In this document: positions 1 to 7,962 of the stretch, piece by piece
How the letters are laid out: each line of letters starts with the position of its first letter
How positions within the stretch are numbered: position 1 is the stretch's first letter
NCBI RefSeq assembly: GCF_900114435.1
Contig: NZ_FOZK01000006.1
Coordinates: forward strand, 62,001 to 126,000
Direction of reading: 5' to 3'
From: Halomicrobium zhouii
GTDB lineage: Archaea > Halobacteriota > Halobacteria > Halobacteriales > Haloarculaceae
DNA length: 64,000 bases
The notes under the pieces: model-generated
What the model saw: only the letters and a program-made list of their open reading frames with translations
What the model was told of the DNA's origin: nothing
Database searches by the model: none
Made by a program: the position numbers and the translations under genes

Positions 1-570
1 GGTGATCTGCTGGAGCGTGACGCCCGTCGCGTCGTCCCCGTGGATGAACTCCCAGAACCCCCGCCCCATCCGACCCCGGTACTCGTTGATGTCGCCGAAG
101 TGGTAGCTGAGGACGCCGTGTCGGGGGGCCTGGAGGATATCCCCTTTCAGGATCCCGAACCCGTGACAGCGAACGACGACGTCGACTGCCGCGGCCAGTT
201 CGTCCACGACGGGCGCGGGGAGTTCGACCCCGAAGTCGTCGGCGGGTTCCGGCCGGCAGTAGACCCGCTCGGCCGTCGACACGCCCTCGACGTCGCTGAT
301 CGGATCGAATCGCTCGTGCTCCGGCGTCGGGGTGAGCGAGCGGCCGACCCCGACGAGCGACCACAGGGGGTAGTTGCGGACGCGACGTAGCGCCCGTCGG
401 TAGTAGGGGACCGTTCGACACCCGCGGACCTCCGGTTCCTTCATCACGAGGTGGGTTATCTCGGCACTCGTCTCTGCGATCGCCCGGTCGAGCGCCCGAC
501 GTTGCCACCTTGGGATCGCGTCGCTACACAGTACGCCTATCTCGAGTGAGTCGTCGGTGTCAGCTCCCAT
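1..570 (-). CDS. Formyltransferase-family protein, 3' end outside the window
   Basis: From the ATG at 568-570 the frame stays open to the window edge, giving 190 residues without the C-terminus. Residues ~150-190 read HGVLSYHFGDINEYRG, then GFWEFIHGD and TGVTLQQI. This is the core pattern of methionyl-tRNA, glycinamide-ribonucleotide and sugar formyltransferases, which use 10-formyl-tetrahydrofolate. The Asn that precedes the catalytic His in those enzymes (N-x-H) is Ser here (S-Y-H), so the substrate or activity may differ. The catalytic Asp region lies beyond the window. The N-terminal half (residues 1-100) does not let me assign a substrate. Family call is fairly sure; specific function is unknown. 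Confidence 0.75.
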   Translation of the reverse strand, partial: MGADTDDSLEIGVLCSDAIPRWQRRALDRAIAETSAEITHLVMKEPEVRGCRTVPYYRRALRRVRNYPLWSLVGVGRSLTPTPEHERFDPISDVEGVSTAERVYCRPEPADDFGVELPAPVVDELAAAVDVVVRCHGFGILKGDILQAPRHGVLSYHFGDINEYRGRMGRGFWEFIHGDDATGVTLQQIT

Positions 571-758
571 CGTTTCCGTCCCGTTTGGACGTGTAGGTCA
601 CCGACCCGACATTGTAACGACCGAGTTATGTGCCGCTAGTGCGGTCTGAACGACGATAATCCGCCCGTTCGCTCTCTGAACGACCGATTAACGTAGCGCC
701 ACGCGCCGTAGCCTCGCGTTTCTGGCGTTTCGCACCCACGCCCGGTCGCACCGCGATT

Positions 759-1163
759 CTAGAACGGCGCCTGCGGCCCTTCGTCGTCCTCGCCCTGTTC
801 GACCGAGTCGCCACCCTTCTCGATGGGGCCGTCCCAGTTCGACAGCCCCGGTGCGAAGCTCTCGGCCCGCCCGTCGAACCCCTCGTAGGAGGTGATCAGC
901 CGCGCCGCCTGGACGCTGGATTTCCCCTGGGGACAGACAGTCACGACCCGGTCGTCGCCCTCGAACTGCTCGATGTCGTCGACGAGTCGCTGGAGCGGGA
1001 CGTTCTCGCTCCCGGGGATGTGGCCACGGGAGTACGCGCCCGGCGAGCGGATGTCGACGACGCGGACGCTCTCGTCGCCGCCATCGCCGTTGCCCTGCTC
1101 GCCGTTCTCCTCGACGTCGTCCAGTATCGCCCGCAACTCCTCGGTGCCGATTTCGCCGTCCAT
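759..1163 (-). CDS. Rhodanese-like domain protein
   Basis: A 134-residue single-domain rhodanese. It shows VVDIRSPGAYSRGHIPGSENVPL, the usual start of the fold, and the active-site loop CPQGKSS with the catalytic Cys. Such proteins transfer sulfane sulfur or act in redox and sulfur trafficking. The start at ATG 1163 (MDGEIGTEEL) is preferred over an in-frame start 31 residues upstream, because the extra segment is basic and proline-rich, unlike haloarchaeal proteins. Residues ~20-35 are an acidic Gly/Asn/Asp insertion and the last 20 residues are acidic. The partner sulfur acceptor cannot be told from context. Confidence 0.85.
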   Translation of the reverse strand: MDGEIGTEELRAILDDVEENGEQGNGDGGDESVRVVDIRSPGAYSRGHIPGSENVPLQRLVDDIEQFEGDDRVVTVCPQGKSSVQAARLITSYEGFDGRAESFAPGLSNWDGPIEKGGDSVEQGEDDEGPQAPF

Positions 1164-1189
1164 CGTTGGCGATAGTGGGCCGTCGAGCC

Positions 1190-1765
1190 CTAAACGCCTA
1201 GCGGAACTGGCCGGGCATCGTGGCTGGCCGGGACGACCGCTCCCCACTCCGGACACCCCATCGTCTTCGCGATACTCCTGGCGTCGACGCTCCCGTTTCC
1301 GGCGACCCGGACCGTCGCGAACCGCTCGTTACAGTCGAACTGGTCGGCCGTCACCGCGTACGTCCCGACCGTGCCCGTCGCTTCGTCCGTGACTTCGAGG
1401 AGAAATCCGGGCGAGTGGAACTCCAGCAGGACGGTTCCGTTCGGTCGGAGTGTCTCCCTGTGAGAGACGACGGCCGAGCCGCTCTCGTTGTGATGGAGTT
1501 CCAGCGACACGGTCCGGTTCGTCGGGCCGTCGTTCCAGATCCGGATCGGCAATCCGTCACCCCCACCGCTCACCTGGAACACGACGGCAGGTTCGGCCTT
1601 CGTGCCTCTGTACGGATCCGGTACGGACTGGTCGATGGCCGGTGTGTCGGCAGTCGATACTGTGGGTGGGTCAGGGGGCCCGGAGAGCGCGGGAAACAAC
1701 AGGACGGAGACGCCGACGCCTGCGGCGACGACGAGTATCACCGCGAGGAGTGGTCGAGCTTCCAC
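1190..1765 (-). CDS. Membrane-anchored extracellular protein of unknown function
   Basis: 191 residues. One N-terminal hydrophobic segment (residues ~5-28, LLAVILVVAAGVGVSVLLFP) is followed by an extracytoplasmic domain with N-x-S/T sequons and a beta-rich pattern. Two Cys (in QFDCNERF and TMGCPEWG) could form a disulfide outside the cell. I do not recognise the family. It lies 26 bases upstream of the rhodanese gene on the same strand and could be cotranscribed with it. Confidence 0.7.
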   Translation of the reverse strand: MEARPLLAVILVVAAGVGVSVLLFPALSGPPDPPTVSTADTPAIDQSVPDPYRGTKAEPAVVFQVSGGGDGLPIRIWNDGPTNRTVSLELHHNESGSAVVSHRETLRPNGTVLLEFHSPGFLLEVTDEATGTVGTYAVTADQFDCNERFATVRVAGNGSVDARSIAKTMGCPEWGAVVPASHDARPVPLGV

Positions 1766-1878
1766 GAACTGAGGTCCCTGCGGTGGCGGTATCTGTTTTC
1801 CGGTGCCCGGGGGCGAGAATCGCCGCCGCTTCCGGGCTACGAGAGGCAGTCCGTCCGCGCTGCCCCCTCGTGCCGGCT

Positions 1879-2283
1879 CTACTCGGCCGTCTCCGCCACG
1901 GCGTCCAGCACGGCCCGGGGGTCGTCCGTCGCGACCCAGTCCTGGACGCTCCTCGCGTCGACCGCCGCCGAGACGACTCTCGACTCGGGGTCGAACGAGA
2001 CGACCCCCACCTCCGCCAGCTTCGGGAGGTGGACGTGGTAGAGGTCGACGTAGATCCGGTCGATCGCGTCCGCGTCCTCGTCCTCGTCCTCGTCCTCGTC
2101 CGCCGGTCCTCTATCCGTCTCCGCCTCGCGCCTGGCGACGTCACGGGCCAGGTCGGCGAGGTGAAGTTCGTCGTCCGTTCTCGCGAGACACCGAACCGCC
2201 GACAGGCGGCGGGGATGAGCGAACACCGCTCTGTGCCGCTCGATAGCCGGGCTCGTCGCCTCGCCGTCACTCGGTTTTCTCAT
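1879..2283 (-). CDS. Winged-helix DNA-binding protein, haloarchaeal DUF7344-like
   Basis: 134 residues resembling the compact haloarchaeal HTH modules: an N-terminal helix (AIERHRAVFAHPRRLSAVRCL), then LHLADLARDVARRE, then YVDLYHVHLPKLAEVGVVSFD, which is the recognition helix and wing of this winged-helix type. Between helix two and the YVDLYH helix sits a run of alternating Asp and Glu (DEDEDEDEDADAID), encoded by a short trinucleotide-type repeat at about 2079-2101. That run is probably an expandable linker. It is likely a transcriptional regulator with unknown target. The family number is from memory. Confidence 0.7.
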   Translation of the reverse strand: MRKPSDGEATSPAIERHRAVFAHPRRLSAVRCLARTDDELHLADLARDVARREAETDRGPADEDEDEDEDADAIDRIYVDLYHVHLPKLAEVGVVSFDPESRVVSAAVDARSVQDWVATDDPRAVLDAVAETAE

Positions 2284-2359
2284 TACCGTCCCTTGTCCGA
2301 GAACGGGGTTAACCCGAGTGCCGGACTAGTGGGGGTGCCACCGGATAGCTGTCACCGGA

Positions 2360-2980
2360 TTACAGCAGCTCGTCCTCCCTGGCGAGCAACAGCGGCGTCA
2401 GCGCCAGGCCGTTGACCGGTCCCTCGCGCGAGCGCACGACGTCGAGCACCTCGTCGACGGGCGCGGTCAGCGTCTCGATGACCTCGCCCTCGTCCGGGTC
2501 TGGCTCGCCCTCCGTCAGGTCCGTGGCGAGGAACACGTGGCGGACGTAGCGCGTCCACCCCGAGGGGACGTACGACTCGACGAAGGAGAGCTCGCCGGCG
2601 CGGTAGCCCGTCTCCTCGCGTAACTCTCGACGGGCCGCGTCGGCCGGGTCCTCGCCCTCGTCGATGCCGCCGGCCGGAAGCCCTATCGTCTGCATGCGGA
2701 ACCGTGGTCGGTACTGGTCGACGAGGACGAGTTCGTCGTCGTCCGTGCGGGCGATGATAATGACGGCGTTGCTGGGGTTCAGCCAGTAGTAGTTGGCTTC
2801 CTCCCCGTCGGGTCGCTCGACCACGTCGTAGCCCGCTTCGAAGAACGGCGTCTCCCAGGCGATAACAGACTCGCGGACCGGCCACTCGGGGTCGGATCTG
2901 TTCCACGTGCCCTCGGCGGGTTCCCTGGAGGCCGCCGTCGGCGTTTCGTCCGGCGGTTCCGCCGTCGGCTCCTCCGTCAC
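2360..2980 (-). CDS. Nudix hydrolase (second of a tandem pair)
   Basis: 206 residues with a canonical Nudix box, GGIDEGEDPADAARRELREETGY, matching Gx5Ex7REUxEExGU. The domain is preceded by a motif shared with the upstream gene (YDVVERPDGEEANYYW and VLVDQYRPRFRMQTIGLPAGG). That layout resembles ADP-ribose pyrophosphatase and NDP-sugar hydrolases. The start is GTG at 2980: it overlaps the TGA of the preceding gene (GTGA) and reads VTEEPTAEPPDE, acidic as expected. Upstream in-frame codons give Arg-rich shadow sequence and are rejected. Translational coupling with the upstream Nudix gene is likely. Substrate unknown. Confidence 0.85.
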   Translation of the reverse strand: MTEEPTAEPPDETPTAASREPAEGTWNRSDPEWPVRESVIAWETPFFEAGYDVVERPDGEEANYYWLNPSNAVIIIARTDDDELVLVDQYRPRFRMQTIGLPAGGIDEGEDPADAARRELREETGYRAGELSFVESYVPSGWTRYVRHVFLATDLTEGEPDPDEGEVIETLTAPVDEVLDVVRSREGPVNGLALTPLLLAREDELL

Positions 2981-3522
2981 AGCAGCCCCTCCGCCTGCGC
3001 CAGCAGGATGCCCTCGATAGTGGCGTCGTTGGCGGGTTCGCGGCGGGCGACGTCGAGGGCTTCTTCGACGGGGACGGTCCGGACGGTGAGGAACTCGTTG
3101 TCGTCGAGTTCGCGCTCGACGGGTTCCAGTCCCTCGGCGAAGACGATGCCGCGGCGATGGCGCAGGACGCCCGTGGCACACCAGAACTCCTCCAGCAGGG
3201 AGACGCCGGCGGGGTCGAAGCCGGTCTCCTCGCGCAACTCGCGAGCGCCGGCCTCGCTGTAGGACTCGCCGTCCTCGACGATGCCGGCGGGTAGTTCGAG
3301 GCACTGCTCGCGGATGGCCGGGCGGTACTGGTCGACGAAAACGAGGTCGTCGCCGGTGCGAGCCACGACCACGACGGCGTCGGGGAGTTCGGCCCAGTAG
3401 TACTTCTTCTCCGAGCCGTCGGGCTGGCCGACCAGGTCGTACCCCCCGTCGTACCACCCGGTCTCGTACTCGGTTTCGCTCTCGAGGACGGGCCACTCGT
3501 GGGTCGAGGCGCGGTCGGTCAT
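2977..3522 (-). CDS. Nudix hydrolase (first of a tandem pair)
   Basis: 181 residues. The Nudix box is GIVEDGESYSEAGARELREETGF, with LVFVDQYRPAIREQCLELPAG before it, the arrangement of ADP-ribose/NDP-sugar pyrophosphatases (NudF-like). The start is ATG 3522 or the adjacent in-frame GTG 3525. The sequence GAGGTGATG overlaps the start, with the previous stop 4-5 bases upstream, so initiation is probably coupled. It is paralogous to the downstream gene, so the pair probably arose by tandem duplication. The two have diverged most in the N-terminus and the tail. Confidence 0.85.
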   Translation of the reverse strand: MTDRASTHEWPVLESETEYETGWYDGGYDLVGQPDGSEKKYYWAELPDAVVVVARTGDDLVFVDQYRPAIREQCLELPAGIVEDGESYSEAGARELREETGFDPAGVSLLEEFWCATGVLRHRRGIVFAEGLEPVERELDDNEFLTVRTVPVEEALDVARREPANDATIEGILLAQAEGLL

Positions 3523-3526
3523 CACC

Positions 3527-3979
3527 TCACTGTGTCACCGCGACGCGGTAAAGCGTGCCGTTCCGGGCCACTCTGACACCTTCCCCCACCGTCGCGTTCG
3601 GGTGCTGGCCCCGGAGGGCGTTCACCTCGTCGAACGGCGAGTGGGTGAAGGCCTCCTTGAACCCGACCGGGCCGCGCCAGTACGGTTGCGACTGCCCCGG
3701 CTCGCCGTCGGTGGCGTTGTCCAGCGCCGCCGTCGTGTATGGGTAGGCCCGTTCGGAGAGATTCGCCCCGTCGACGGCACTCCCGTTGGCGATGCTCGCG
3801 TTCGTCACGGTTCCGTTCGCACTGCTCCCGTTCGTCCCGCTGGCCGCCTCCCCCACCGGCGTCGCGGTGAGGTAGTACGGGTCACCGCTCTTGAGCAGGC
3901 CGGGGAGCGCGCCGAGCGCCAGCAGGACGACGAGCACGGCGAGGATGGCGAGGACCAGGTTGCGGGTGACGCGGCGCAC
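3527..3979 (-). CDS. Single-pass membrane protein of unknown function
   Basis: 150 residues. A basic N-terminus (MRRVTRN) and one hydrophobic helix (residues ~8-30) are followed by an extracytoplasmic domain with many N-x-S/T sequons around residues 48-75. The C-terminal part (SPFDEVNALRGQHPNATVGEGVRVARNGTLYRVAVTQ) looks globular. It directly follows the 3980-4390 gene with no gap, inside a minus-strand run with the Nudix pair, so they are probably cotranscribed. Family not recognised. Confidence 0.7.
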   Translation of the reverse strand: MRRVTRNLVLAILAVLVVLLALGALPGLLKSGDPYYLTATPVGEAASGTNGSSANGTVTNASIANGSAVDGANLSERAYPYTTAALDNATDGEPGQSQPYWRGPVGFKEAFTHSPFDEVNALRGQHPNATVGEGVRVARNGTLYRVAVTQ

Positions 3980-4390
3980 CTACACCACGTCCTCGTAGAC
4001 GTGCCCCATCGCCTGCCGGCGGAGCGTCCCGACGGCCGCCTCCTCCTCGCCGTGGAACGTCGCGGCGACGCCGTCGGCGAAGCCGGGCGCGTGCCAGGCG
4101 ACGTTGTCGACGTTCTCGGAGCCGAACACCTGGTACTCGCCGTCGCTGTCCGCCCGGTGCTCCTCGAACTCCTCTCTGGTGCCGACCGTGACCTGGAGTT
4201 GCTCCGCGAACAGGACGTCACGGGCGGTCCCGACGACGTCGCCGGTCACGCGCTCGTCGTACTCCTCGCGACCGAACTCCATCGCCCGCGTCGACTCGCG
4301 GACCACCAGCTGTGCGGTCGACGCCAGTGCCTCGTAGCGCTCGCTCGCTTCCTGCTCGCTCTCCGGCAGAAACCACCCGACTGTGTGCAT
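3980..4390 (-). CDS. Conserved haloarchaeal protein, DUF5809-like
   Basis: 136 residues, acidic and soluble: MHTVGWFLPESEQEASERYEAL, then a helix-rich N-terminal half and a C-terminal segment with HAPGFADGVAATFHGEEEAAVGTLRRQ. I recall it as the family annotated DUF5809, usually next to a DUF5810 gene as here, but could not check. No catalytic motif is visible. Spacing to the next gene is zero, which suggests one operon with 3527-3979 and the Nudix genes. Confidence 0.7.
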   Translation of the reverse strand: MHTVGWFLPESEQEASERYEALASTAQLVVRESTRAMEFGREEYDERVTGDVVGTARDVLFAEQLQVTVGTREEFEEHRADSDGEYQVFGSENVDNVAWHAPGFADGVAATFHGEEEAAVGTLRRQAMGHVYEDVV

Positions 4391-4414
4391 ACCGCGGGGT
4401 TGGCCGTCGCGGAA

Positions 4415-4951
4415 CTACTCGGTTTCGCCTTCGGATTCGCCCTCGGCGTCCGCTTCGGCGTTCTCACCGCTCTCGTCGGCCTCGTCGCTCTCGTCGTCGC
4501 TCGAACCGCCATCGTCCGACGTCCCTTCGTCCACCGCGTCCTCGTCCCCGTCCCGTATCTCCTCGGTGAGTTCGCGGGCCTCCGCCATGATCTTCTGTGC
4601 CTCCTCGTCCAGGTCGCCGGCGCCCCGCGACCGGGCCGCCGACGGGTCGAGGCCGTGGTCGTCGAGGCCCTGTGCACCGCCGCCGTGCTGGTGTCCGCCG
4701 TGACCGTGCGGGTGGTCGTGTGAATCCTCCAGCCCGCTCTCCTCGAACACCTGCGGGAACTCCGTCTCTTCGGCGTGGTCGGCGACTTCCTCGGCCAGTT
4801 CCGCCTCCCCGAGCTGTCCCCACCCGGGGACGTGCTCGTCGAGCCACTCCTCGTGGTCGCCGCCGGTGGTGATTGCCGTGAACGCCAGGTGGTTGGCGAG
4901 GTGACCCGCGTCGGACTGTGGGTCCTCGCACACGGGACAGGCATAGCCCAT
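4415..4951 (-). CDS. Zinc-finger-like haloarchaeal protein, DUF5810-like
   Basis: 178 residues. The N-terminus MGYACPVCEDPQSDAGHLANHLAFTA has a CxxC pair and two His spaced like a C2H2-type zinc site. Residues ~95-112 are His- and Gly-rich (DSHDHPHGHGGHQHGGG), which suggests metal binding. The last ~45 residues are almost only Asp, Glu, Ser, Gly and Ala. It precedes the DUF5809-like gene by 24 bases on the same strand. The role is unknown; nucleic-acid binding or metal handling are inferences from the Cys/His pattern. Confidence 0.75.
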   Translation of the reverse strand: MGYACPVCEDPQSDAGHLANHLAFTAITTGGDHEEWLDEHVPGWGQLGEAELAEEVADHAEETEFPQVFEESGLEDSHDHPHGHGGHQHGGGAQGLDDHGLDPSAARSRGAGDLDEEAQKIMAEARELTEEIRDGDEDAVDEGTSDDGGSSDDESDEADESGENAEADAEGESEGETE

Positions 4952-4985
4952 GATCGTATCGTGTGTGTCGTGCCTGATATGCGTT

Positions 4986-6134
4986 TCAATCGTTGGTTTC
5001 GTCGTCTATGAATCTCTCAACTGCCTGCCCAACCGCACTACCCAGTCCCCAACAGCGCTCGGGCGTGGTCTGATTCTCCTGGGTCCCGAAGTACGGAACT
5101 TCGAGCGCACGCGAGACAGTCGCGCCCTGCCGGTCGAGAAACCCGGTGAAGGTCGTACCGCCACCTCGACCACCGGGTTCCGCGAATCCCCCCGCCACGC
5201 GAAAGCACAGCGAATTCGCTCGGTCGTCGGACTCATCGTCCAGAACGCGTGCGAAACGCCGGTCCGCATCGGTGGCCCCAGCGGGGGCGCCAGCAAAGAA
5301 CACCCGATCGTGAGGAGACCCCCACTTGAACGGCGAATGGAGATCCAGTCCGAGTGGAATCGTCCCGCCGAGACTGCGCACGTATCGTTTGATGGCGCTC
5401 GTCGTCGAGTAGAGTGGGTCAATTTCGTCGGTGACGCCGTTGGACTCCGCGTAGTCCCGGTTGTGGTCGTGGGGCAACCGCTGCTTCCCCTGGTCGCCGC
5501 GCTGGACGCCGTCGAGGTCGACGAACGGGACGACGTGGGCACACCACGACTTCGGCGGGCGGTCAGCTAGTTTCGACAGGATCCCTTCGAGTACGAGCGA
5601 CGCCGGCGACTCACAGGCGTGGTGGCGACAGGTTATTACTGCGTGAGTATCCGACCCCGGATCACCGATCCGAAGGACTGGAACAGTCCTGCCCCGTTCC
5701 GTCGTCGTCAACGTAGACCGCTCGATCTGGCCTTGACTATCGACGGCGCTCCAGAACCGTTCGAAGTCCTGCCGGACGTAGGGAAGCGAAAACGCGAAGA
5801 ACGTCCGCTCTCCCGGACCGAATTCGTAGCGAAAGGCAGTTCGGTCGACCGTCGCGTCGGCACCGAGCCACGACCACTGCGCGCAATCCTGACTTACGGC
5901 GGGGCCCCATGGGCCAACGACTTTCTCCGGGAACGACACGGTCACTATGCGGTTCTCGTCGCTCTCGATAGAGACGTTCCAGTAAAAGAGCCAGTCGTCG
6001 CCCGCGTCGCGCAGGTCCGGTGCGAGGTTGACTGTATCGCCGTCGACGGTGAGGTCTGTGGCGTTCGCACCCGGATAGCCGAGAAGAACGCGGAGGCCAG
6101 CGTCGGCAGCAGCGACGGTTCCGTCCTCGTCCAT
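4986..6134 (-). CDS. M14-family zinc carboxypeptidase-like protein
   Basis: 382 residues. An N-terminal beta domain (to ~residue 120) is followed by an M14 catalytic domain, as in cytosolic carboxypeptidase-like enzymes. The first zinc motif HxxE is in CRHHACESPAS, the third zinc His is in LDLHSPFKWG, and the catalytic Glu is probably that of SRALEVPYFG. VVPFVDLDGVQRGDQGKQRLPHDHNRDY matches the substrate-loop region of the family. No export signal is seen with the ATG 6134 start (MDEDGTVAAADAG). An in-frame start 11 residues upstream is possible. The protein probably removes C-terminal residues from a peptide or an amide; the substrate is unknown. Confidence 0.75.
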   Translation of the reverse strand: MDEDGTVAAADAGLRVLLGYPGANATDLTVDGDTVNLAPDLRDAGDDWLFYWNVSIESDENRIVTVSFPEKVVGPWGPAVSQDCAQWSWLGADATVDRTAFRYEFGPGERTFFAFSLPYVRQDFERFWSAVDSQGQIERSTLTTTERGRTVPVLRIGDPGSDTHAVITCRHHACESPASLVLEGILSKLADRPPKSWCAHVVPFVDLDGVQRGDQGKQRLPHDHNRDYAESNGVTDEIDPLYSTTSAIKRYVRSLGGTIPLGLDLHSPFKWGSPHDRVFFAGAPAGATDADRRFARVLDDESDDRANSLCFRVAGGFAEPGGRGGGTTFTGFLDRQGATVSRALEVPYFGTQENQTTPERCWGLGSAVGQAVERFIDDETND

Positions 6135-6249
6135 GGTTCGACGGCCACGTGCACTGGTGATAAACACTGTGAGGACAGCGTAACAACAACTCCGTCCGCA
6201 TGGGGGCCTCTACGGCGGGCCGTTCCGGTTGCAGGGGCCAAAGCCGGTA
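6135..6249. other. Intergenic spacer before repeat element A
   Basis: Together with 6720-6852 this brackets the repeat element. No gene is supported here. The sequence after the carboxypeptidase start is GC-rich without a clear TATA box on the minus strand. Confidence 0.4.
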
Positions 6250-6719
6250 GAAAGCCCTCGGCCCGCTCGGGCGTTCTCTGTAGGATATCCTCGCTCGCTC
6301 GGATAGGGCCCACGGAGAACGCCCGACCGCGCCTCGCCCTTTTATCCGCCAGGACAGCGTTGCTCGCGCGGCCTCACTGCTCGCGGGTCACGCCGTTCCC
6401 CGCTCGCTCGTCCGGCGACGCTCGCTGCGCTCGGCTCGCCCGCTGTTCGGCCCGCGCTCCCGGTTGACTTCCCACACCTCCCCGGTCGCTCGCCGTCCGG
6501 CGAGCGACACGCTTCCTGACCGCTCCGGGACCGCCCGGCCGGGAGCGAGTGGTCGAGCGACGGCGAGACCCTCGTGACCAGGGGAAGGGCAGGGCTGCGG
6601 CGCGGTCACCTGGTGGAATGAAAGGGCGAGGCGTGGTCGTCGGTTCCCCGACGACGCAAGCACCGAACGAAGTGAGGCGCGCAGCGAGTCGCGGAACCAC
6701 GAGCGCGCCGAGGGCTTTC
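6250..6719. repeat. Long non-coding inverted-repeat element, copy A
   Basis: A ~470-bp element bounded by 19-base inverted repeats with one mismatch: GAAAGCCCTCGGCCCGCTC at 6250-6268 and its complement at 6701-6719. A second, subterminal inverted repeat lies at 6331-6353 and 6609-6632 (GCCTCGCCCTTT / AAAGGGCGAGGC). The whole element aligns in reverse orientation with 46481-46943, including an identical 23-base core at 6576-6598. Homology continues ~15 bases beyond the right end (CTGTTTGCGGTC). Open frames inside are Arg/Pro-rich and not shared between the copies, so I treat it as non-coding. It may be a MITE-like element or a structured RNA. Confidence 0.8.
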
Positions 6720-6852
6720 TCCTGTTTGCGGTCGTTCCGTCGGCCATTGGCGTGCAAGAGAGAAGTTTACTCCTGCTCGTTTCCGTCATCACTGCAATCA
6801 GCGACCACACCACCCGAGTTACGCTTATCAGTCAGTCAGCAGAATCACGGCT

Positions 6853-7191
6853 ATGCCAGAAGTGATCCTCGCCCGGGCCCGCGTCGGGCCCGGCCAGGAA
6901 GACCGGCTTCGAGACTGGTTCACGGAACTCGCCGACCGCGAGTCCGAGGTCGTCGAGACGCTCCAGCACGAGGGGGTCTACACGGAGACGGCGTTCATCC
7001 AGACGCTGGATGAGTCAACGTACCTCTACCTGTACATGGAGGCCGAGGACCTCGAAGCGGCGGACGATGCCGGTGATGCGGAGGAGTACGACATCGACGA
7101 GGAACACCACGAGGTCCTGCGGGAGACGCTTGCTGGCGAGTGGGAGGAACTGGAGACGGTCGGTCACTTCACGAATCCGTCGCTCCGGTGA
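6853..7191 (+). CDS. DUF6176-like small acidic protein
   Basis: 112 residues: ILARARVGPGQEDRLRDWFTELADRESEVVETL at the start, a central acidic stretch (MEAEDLEAADDAGDAEEYDIDEEHHEVL) and a conserved end (GEWEELETVGHFTNPS). This matches my memory of the haloarchaeal DUF6176 family, which has a ferredoxin-like (dimeric alpha-beta barrel) look. A TATA-like CTTATCA lies ~25 bases before the ATG, consistent with a leaderless transcript. Function unknown. Confidence 0.75.
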   Translation: MPEVILARARVGPGQEDRLRDWFTELADRESEVVETLQHEGVYTETAFIQTLDESTYLYLYMEAEDLEAADDAGDAEEYDIDEEHHEVLRETLAGEWEELETVGHFTNPSLR

Positions 7192-7224
7192 ACGCAGAAT
7201 CGAAACGTTACCCGGATCGAACAG

Positions 7225-7716
7225 TTACTCCGACCGAACCATCACGAGGGCGTCCTCGCCGTTGCCGTAGTAGTTCGGAATCGTCCGCCGGTGGTGGAAG
7301 TCGAACTCGCGGTACAGCGAGATGGCGCGGTCGTTGGTCGCCCGGACCTCCAGCTTGATCGACCCGGCGTCGGCCTCGTCGAGGACGTCGATGGCCCGCT
7401 GGAGGAGCGTCGACCCGACGCCCTCGTCGCGGTGGTCGGGGTCGACGGCGATGTCCTTGACGTGGCCCAGCGGTGACCCGTGGTTGGGGACGGTGTCGGC
7501 GACGACGTAGCCGACGACGGCCCGGTCACCGCCGGCGTCCGGATCCTCGCGCTCGGCCACCAGGAAACCGGGTTCGTCGAGGTAGCGCTCGAACGCCGAG
7601 AAGGGCCACGGCTGGGGGAAGGCGGCTTTCTCGATCCGGTGGATCGTCAGCAGGTCGTCGCGGTCGACCGCTCGGACAGCGGCCGGGTCGCGGTCGTCCG
7701 GGGCGACGGTTGTCAC
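7225..7716 (-). CDS. GNAT acetyltransferase, RimI-like
   Basis: 163 residues with a full GNAT fold. Motif A, VKDIAVDPDHRDEGVGSTLLQRAIDVL, binds acetyl-CoA (Q/RxxGxG/A form). Motif B is LEVRATNDRAISLYREFDFHHRRTIPNYYGNGEDALVM. The Asn and Tyr of the end (PNYYxNGEDAxVM) are typical of RimI/archaeal Nat enzymes that acetylate protein N-termini. A ~20-residue acidic N-terminal extension precedes the domain. The gene is convergent with 6853-7191 with a 33-base gap. Ribosomal protein S18 as target is only the bacterial precedent. Confidence 0.85.
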   Translation of the reverse strand: MTTVAPDDRDPAAVRAVDRDDLLTIHRIEKAAFPQPWPFSAFERYLDEPGFLVAEREDPDAGGDRAVVGYVVADTVPNHGSPLGHVKDIAVDPDHRDEGVGSTLLQRAIDVLDEADAGSIKLEVRATNDRAISLYREFDFHHRRTIPNYYGNGEDALVMVRSE

Positions 7717-7962
7717 GAAGTGGGATAGGCGTCGCTCCTACAAAGGGATGGCGCCCAGCGTCGTCAGTGACGGCGGTCTGGGCGTATTAGTCCGCAGACA
7801 GGTGGTCACAAGGCTCTTTTATCTCAGGACCCAACTCTTAGGTGCACCCGTTTCGGGTGCCACCCCACATCCCCCCACCATCCCCACCCACCCTTTCCCC
7901 GTTTTTCACACCGGTGAGCGACGGCGTTCGCGATGTGGCCGCTTTCGTCCCTCTGCTGCCGG

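Noticed and set aside
2981-3496. Extended N-terminus of the second Nudix protein
   Set aside because: Upstream of the GTG at 2980 the frame is Arg/Pro-rich and overlaps the first Nudix gene, which is clearly coding in another frame.
6374-6813. Long open frames on the minus and plus strands across repeat element A
   Set aside because: They are rich in Arg, Pro and Ser, not acidic, and the corresponding frames of copy B do not match. They are by-products of the high GC content.
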